DNA from: Semisulcospira habei
Lineage: Eukaryota; Mollusca; Gastropoda; Semisulcospiridae
Reading direction: 5' to 3'
DNA: 64,000 bases
Assembly: GCA_036245525.1 (NCBI GenBank)
Contig: BTPG01000004.1
Location: forward strand, 230,238,153-230,302,152
Every line of letters starts with the position of its first letter. The first letter of the stretch is position 1. Below are positions 24,301 through 30,300 of this stretch, piece by piece. The translations under genes and the position numbers were made by a program. The notes beneath the pieces are model-generated. The model did no database searches. It saw nothing but the letters and a program-made list of their open reading frames with translations, and had not been told where the DNA came from.

Positions 24301-27300
24301 CAGAAAATCTGTGATTACTGGAATTAACCCTTATCATACCGAGGCTGAAAGCTTCAAATGTGTACACTGCCCTATGCAAGCCACATTACAGTACTGACAG
24401 ATAAGGATACAGACCAATGGCTTTAGCTCAAGGGTGCTGCCAGAATAGCTTGGCGCCTAGAGGCGCCAAGCTATTCTGGCACCGCCCTTGAACTATTTTA
24501 GTCAGACTTATTTCACACACTGGTGAGGGTTAACTCGTTTTACCCCAGGACTAAATTCCCCAAATTTTGTAAAGTTGCCTTCTGAAGGTCTGCATTGCAA
24601 TTCTAGAGACAGATCGAGCGTGATAATTTTGTAAAGTTGCCTTCTGAAGGTCTGCATTGCAATTCTAGAGACAGATCGAGCATGATAATTTTGTAAAGTT
24701 GCCTTCTGAAGGTCTGCATTGCAATTCTAGAGACAGATCAAGCATGATAGTTCAAGGGTGGTGCACCTATGGGCGCCAAGCTATTCTGGCACCACCCTTG
24801 AACTATCATCCGCCGTGAGGTGGCCTTGGTTGCCTGCTCGGCGTTAAACCCCAATAACTAACTGACTTGAGCTACCAAGCTCGGTCCATGTCTTGCTGTG
24901 GGGTGTTTCAGGGGCTGAATGAGTTAAAGGTGATAATAACTTTGTCCTCAGGTAGTGCAGACAGTACCTGTGACTGCGGCATGAGGGAGTTAACCCATAT
25001 CATCATGCTGAAGCTAAAAGATTCAAATTTGTACACTGCCATATTTGCAAGCTACCTTATAGTACTTACAGATAAAGATATAGACCAATGGCTTTAGTTG
25101 AAGAGTGGTGCCAGAATAGCTTGGCGCCTAGAGGCGCCAAGCTATTCTGGCACTACCCTTGAACTATTTTAGTCAAACGTATTTCACACACAGGTGTATT
25201 CCGAATGATAAGGGTTAACATTTGTGTGCAGGCTATCAAGTGTGATGTGGTTCGAAGCCTGTGCGCCCGCTGTGAACTGTTAAGTGAGGATATCGACTTG
25301 CTGGATGAGATGAGTGGTAGGTTGTCACTGTTGCACACACACACAAACGTGTCAACTTGTGTGAGTGTGTGTGTGTAGATGCGTGGGGATGTGCGTTCAT
25401 GCATGTGTGCAAGAATGTGTGTTTGCAAGGAAGTGATCACAAGGGAGCTGCGTATCTGTCCTCATCACAAAAAGTCAAGGAACGCTTAGGAAAATGTGTT
25501 CTATTCGGAGACCAGGCTCACGCAGTCTTGTTGTCCGAAATTTAAGACTAAAGACTGTATACACGTTTCTTTCTCCATTGGGTACTTCTATGTATACACC
25601 TTGCCATTTTGTTAGAAAATGTTAGTTTTTTGTAAATGTGCTCAAGTGTACCAGTTGCAGGAAATGGATCAACCATGACAATTCGATGGTGGTGTCAGGT
25701 TAGCTTGGCGCCTTCAGGCGCCAAGCTAACCTGACACCACCATCGAATCATCTTGATTGATCTATCTCCTGGTGTATTGCGTCGGGGCTAAGTGGGTCAA
25801 GGTCATATGGTCCAAAGTCACGGCTCAGCACTCATTGGCTTAGATGTTTGGTAAAACTACTTGACATTGGTCGATAATATTGTGTCTTGTCCAGTGGTTT
25901 GCATGTACCTTTTTATACTGCACACCACACATGGATTGCTTTTTTAATGCCCCTTTATATGTACATGTTCAACCCTGAACAGAACTTCAACCAGATTTCA
26001 AAGCTGGGCCACCGGGAAGAACGTTGAATCTGAGAATGTTTTGTACGGCGTGTGTTTTTGCCTGTGTTTGCTGCTTGCAGAGTACGGACGAATCTTCGAT
26101 ACCCCTGTGCGCGTGTTCAGCCCAGTGGGGTCCAACGGAGCGGAACTGTGCGATTACATGTTTCAGGATGAGAAGGTAGAAGAAGTCCTGGATCGGATAA
26201 AGGAGCTGACTGACATTGCGGTCAGCGCCGAGTCCCTGCAGATGGACTGCGAAAGGCCAGCACGTAAGACATTTTCAAGCTGTTGCTCAGGGCACGGCCA
26301 TGCGCCTGAGGGTTTCAAATATAGCGGAATGCAAGGCAGTGTCAGATAACACAGCTGTGCATCTCAGAGGCAAAGAAGTGGCGATTTGATGCAGGGAAAA
26401 TAGGGAGACTTAGAACGATCAATCAACTTCGTTTCGTTTCGATCCTATGATGCGAAACTGGGTGTGTGAACCGCTGATGCAGCTTAGATGGCTAGCGAAA
26501 AACGCTTCGTTGGCGCAAGAAAGATAACTCTTCACAGGCACGCGTTCTACTTGTAGCATTATCGCTACATCGGGTATCGCTCTCGATTTCTGCCCACTGA
26601 CACAAAAAGATTAAACAGAGAAGTCATGTGTGCCTTCACATACACAACATAAGTGAATTAGCAGCTGTTCCAAATAAATTTGTGATGTGCTGGCTGCGTA
26701 AACAGTGACAGTCAAAGTGAATCGACACAGCCGGCTCAAAGTGAAGACTGCCATCTTGTAGGCCTCGCAGCGAGAGCCAATGAAGTTGGGGTTCAGAAAA
26801 CTTATATAAAAGCATATTTCAGGGGTACTTTAGCGATACTTACATTTCTAAAATGGCCCTCTCGCTGAAATCTAACACAATATATGGTGTCACATCAAGG
26901 ATTTTTACTCATCAACCTGCGAAAGTCGTTTCATAAAAACTGGCGATCTGACGAAGATTTATGACTGAAGTCGTATGAGTTCATAAAGAAGTACACACGG
27001 TCTTCGTTTGTCTTCTAAGTCCCTTGCTGTGTTTTACTTTGAGACCCTAAAATATTTCAGGCTTGACTCGGCAAGATGTGGATCGACCATGATAGTTCAA
27101 GGGCCAGAATAGCTTGGCGTCCATATTCTTGCACCACCCTTGAACTGTCATGGTTGATTTGTCTCCTGATCTGTAATAATAGTCTTCAGAGGACAACCCC
27201 AAAATTTGGGGATTTTTGCCTCGGGGCTCAATGGATTAATTTTGTGAAGTAATGGCTGAAGTTCGTTATAAACAATATAATAATAATAAAATTTCTATAA

Positions 27301-30300
27301 AAGTGTTATTAGGACTTCTGTTGTATTATTATATTTGAACTTGCTATAGGGGAAGTTTACTGTAATAATGATAATAATACAATCGACTCACAAATACAGT
27401 CTCGCATACAGAAATTTCTGGACGTTGAAAAATAACACACTTTCTTAACCTTGATTACAAAAGTAGAATTTCATGTTTAGATTGCTGATGTTGCAGAAAT
27501 GCTGGAAATTAAAATTTAAAAAAAACTGTTGGGCACAACTGCTATGTACACCACATGATCTCCATTGGTTTTTTTTAGTACGCGACCAAAAAATACTGAG
27601 TCTGTTTCAGGAGATAATGACTGGGTCACAGCATCGTCGTCCGAGTACAACCTGAACACTCCCGAGGAAGACTTGCCAGTGTCTGTGAGCCAATCCAGAT
27701 CCACGGTTGTTCTAAGTAAGTTCACATTTATTATCCAAGAAAAATCGACCAGTGCAGCCCTGACGCTGCAAGAGGTGGATCGATTGCGATAGTTCAAGGG
27801 TGGCATCAGAATAGGGCGCCAAGCTATTTTGGCACCACCCCTCCTCCCCCCCCCCCTCCCAGCAATCAGGGTCTGCAAAACTGTAAATCATGTGACCTTA
27901 TTGTATCATACTTCCCGCTTAAGGACTGTCCAGAATGTTACAGGATGTCCCTGTTTTGTGGTAAATACATGTCACAGGTCGTGTGCAGATCACTAGGCCA
28001 TAGGTAGTGCAAGAAAAGAAATCCGCACACGGAAAATGTTTTGCTGCTTTCTGTAAACCACTTAACCCTTTAGCCCCACGGCTGCTTTTCCCAAATTTAC
28101 TGAACGACTGTGTACCAGTTGCAGGAGGTGGATTGACCATGATAATTTAAGGGTAGTGCCAGATTAGCTTGGCACCTGAAGGCGCCAAGCTAATCTGGCA
28201 CTACTCTTGAATTATCATGGTCAGTCTCCTGCTGTAGGGTGTTGGCGCTAAATGGGTTAACTGATCATGCCCATAGTAAACACATTCAGTCTGAATGATT
28301 TTATTCACGAGAACGGAAAAAAAAAAAAGAAGCTTCGCTTTGACTTGTGGGTCACCATGAGAGGTCAATTTCCCCATCTACACCATTTTGCATTTGCCAA
28401 GCATAGATATGGGAACAGCAGGTACTAGGCTAGTGCCACCCTTGAACTGTTGTGGTTGATCTGCTAAACTAGCGCCTGTAGGAGGCAAGCTGTTCTGGCA
28501 CCACCCTCGGCCTGACGTCAGAGTTGCACGTCCTCACTTGGCCAGGGGGTTTCCCTGCCCCTACTGACAATTTTAACCTGTTGTCTGTCGGTAGCAGTTT
28601 TTGTTGCAATGATTTCTTCAGGAGTCATCATGACAGAAACTGCTATGGACAGCCAAAGGGTTAAGCCCATTCACTGCGGAGAAAAGTTGGTTGTAGTCGG
28701 TTGTACATTGTTTAACGTCCAGACAGCAACAAGACTTTCTCAGGACGTGCCTGCACTGCTTGTGAAAAAAACCAACTAAACAGAATATTGAATGTATGTC
28801 GCCAACCGGTCTAATACGCTAAATAACGCTAAGACCATTTAGCAACACACATCCAACATCAAGAGCTACAGGCAGCGCAGACAGTAGGGAGAGTTTAAAA
28901 AAGGGAAATACAGGTGAATGGACCAAGGGTAGACAGACACACATGCCCCAGAATAGAGAGGGAAACCCACCCTGGGGGGCTGACCAGGGTGACCCTGGGA
29001 ACTAAAAAGTAGTTAACCCCACCCAAGTCCCCCAGGGCAGACCCGGGTGGGGGCGGAGAAAAGTGAACACAATCCAACTGCAAGAGACCTGGATCCTCAT
29101 GAGCCCCCGCAGTGAATGGGCTCAACCCTTTGGCTGTCCATAGCAGTTTCCGTCACGATGATGTCTGAAGAAATCATTGCAACAGAAATGGGGCTCTTTC
29201 TCAGCCGGTACAGCTGAAGTTCGGCATACCACAGGGATCGGTTCTGGGTCCACTGCTTTTCTCACTATATACTGAACCCGCATCTCACGTCATGAGAAAT
29301 ACAATATTCTGAGTTGCACAAATATGCCGACGACACTCGGCTTCTTAAGGTGGATCACCCTCAGAACTTCCAAACTGTCGTCTCTAGCATGGAAAACTGC
29401 ATTAGTAAAGTTAAAGATTGGATGCCTTCTAGCAATCCAAACACGATCCAACTGCAAGAGACATAGATCCTCATGAGCCCCCGCAGTTGCGGGGCTCATG
29501 AGGATCTATGTCTCTTGCTGACAGCATGTTGCACCCATGTTCCTTGGACCCCTCAGTCAGGTCAGCGTTTCCCCATTTGTTTGTAAAATAAGGGTCCCCG
29601 GGAACCCTCTGCTAGAAGATTCAAGGGTCCTTTTGTCAAAACTGAGGGTCCCTTTATTGAAAGTCTTCACAAAATTTGCTGGCCTATGAAATTGTCTTTA
29701 ACTTTCACCTCATTCTCAGCCGGCCACTTTCTCCGTTTTGCAGCCCTGCAGAATCTCTGTGTTGCAGCCCTGCAGAATCTCTGTGTTGCAGCCCTGCAGA
29801 ATCTCTGTGTTGCAGCCCTGCAGAATCTCTGTGTTGCAGCCCTGCAGAATCTCTGTGTTGCAGCCCTGCAGAATCTCTGTGTTGCAGCCCTGCAGAATCT
29901 CTGTGTTGCAGCCCTGCAGAATCTCTGTGTTGCAGCCCTGCAGAATCTCTGTGTTGCAGCCCTGCAGAATCTCTGTGTTGCAGCCCTGCAGAATCTCTGT
30001 GTTGCAGCCCTGCAGAATCTCTGTGTTGCAGCCCTGCAGAATCTCTGTGTTGCAGCCCTGCAGAATCTCTGTGTTGCAGCCCTGCAGAATCTCTGTGTTG
30101 CAGCCCTGCGGAATCTCTGTGTTGCAGCCCTGCAGAATCTCTGTGTTGCAGCCCTGCAGAATCTCTGTGTTGCAGCCCTGCGGAATCTCTGTGTTGCAGC
30201 CCTGCAGAATCTCTGTGTTGCAGCCCTGCAGAATCTCTGTGTTGCAGCCCTGCAGAATCTCTCTGTGTTGCAGCCCTGCAGAATCTCTGTGCTGCCTCTT

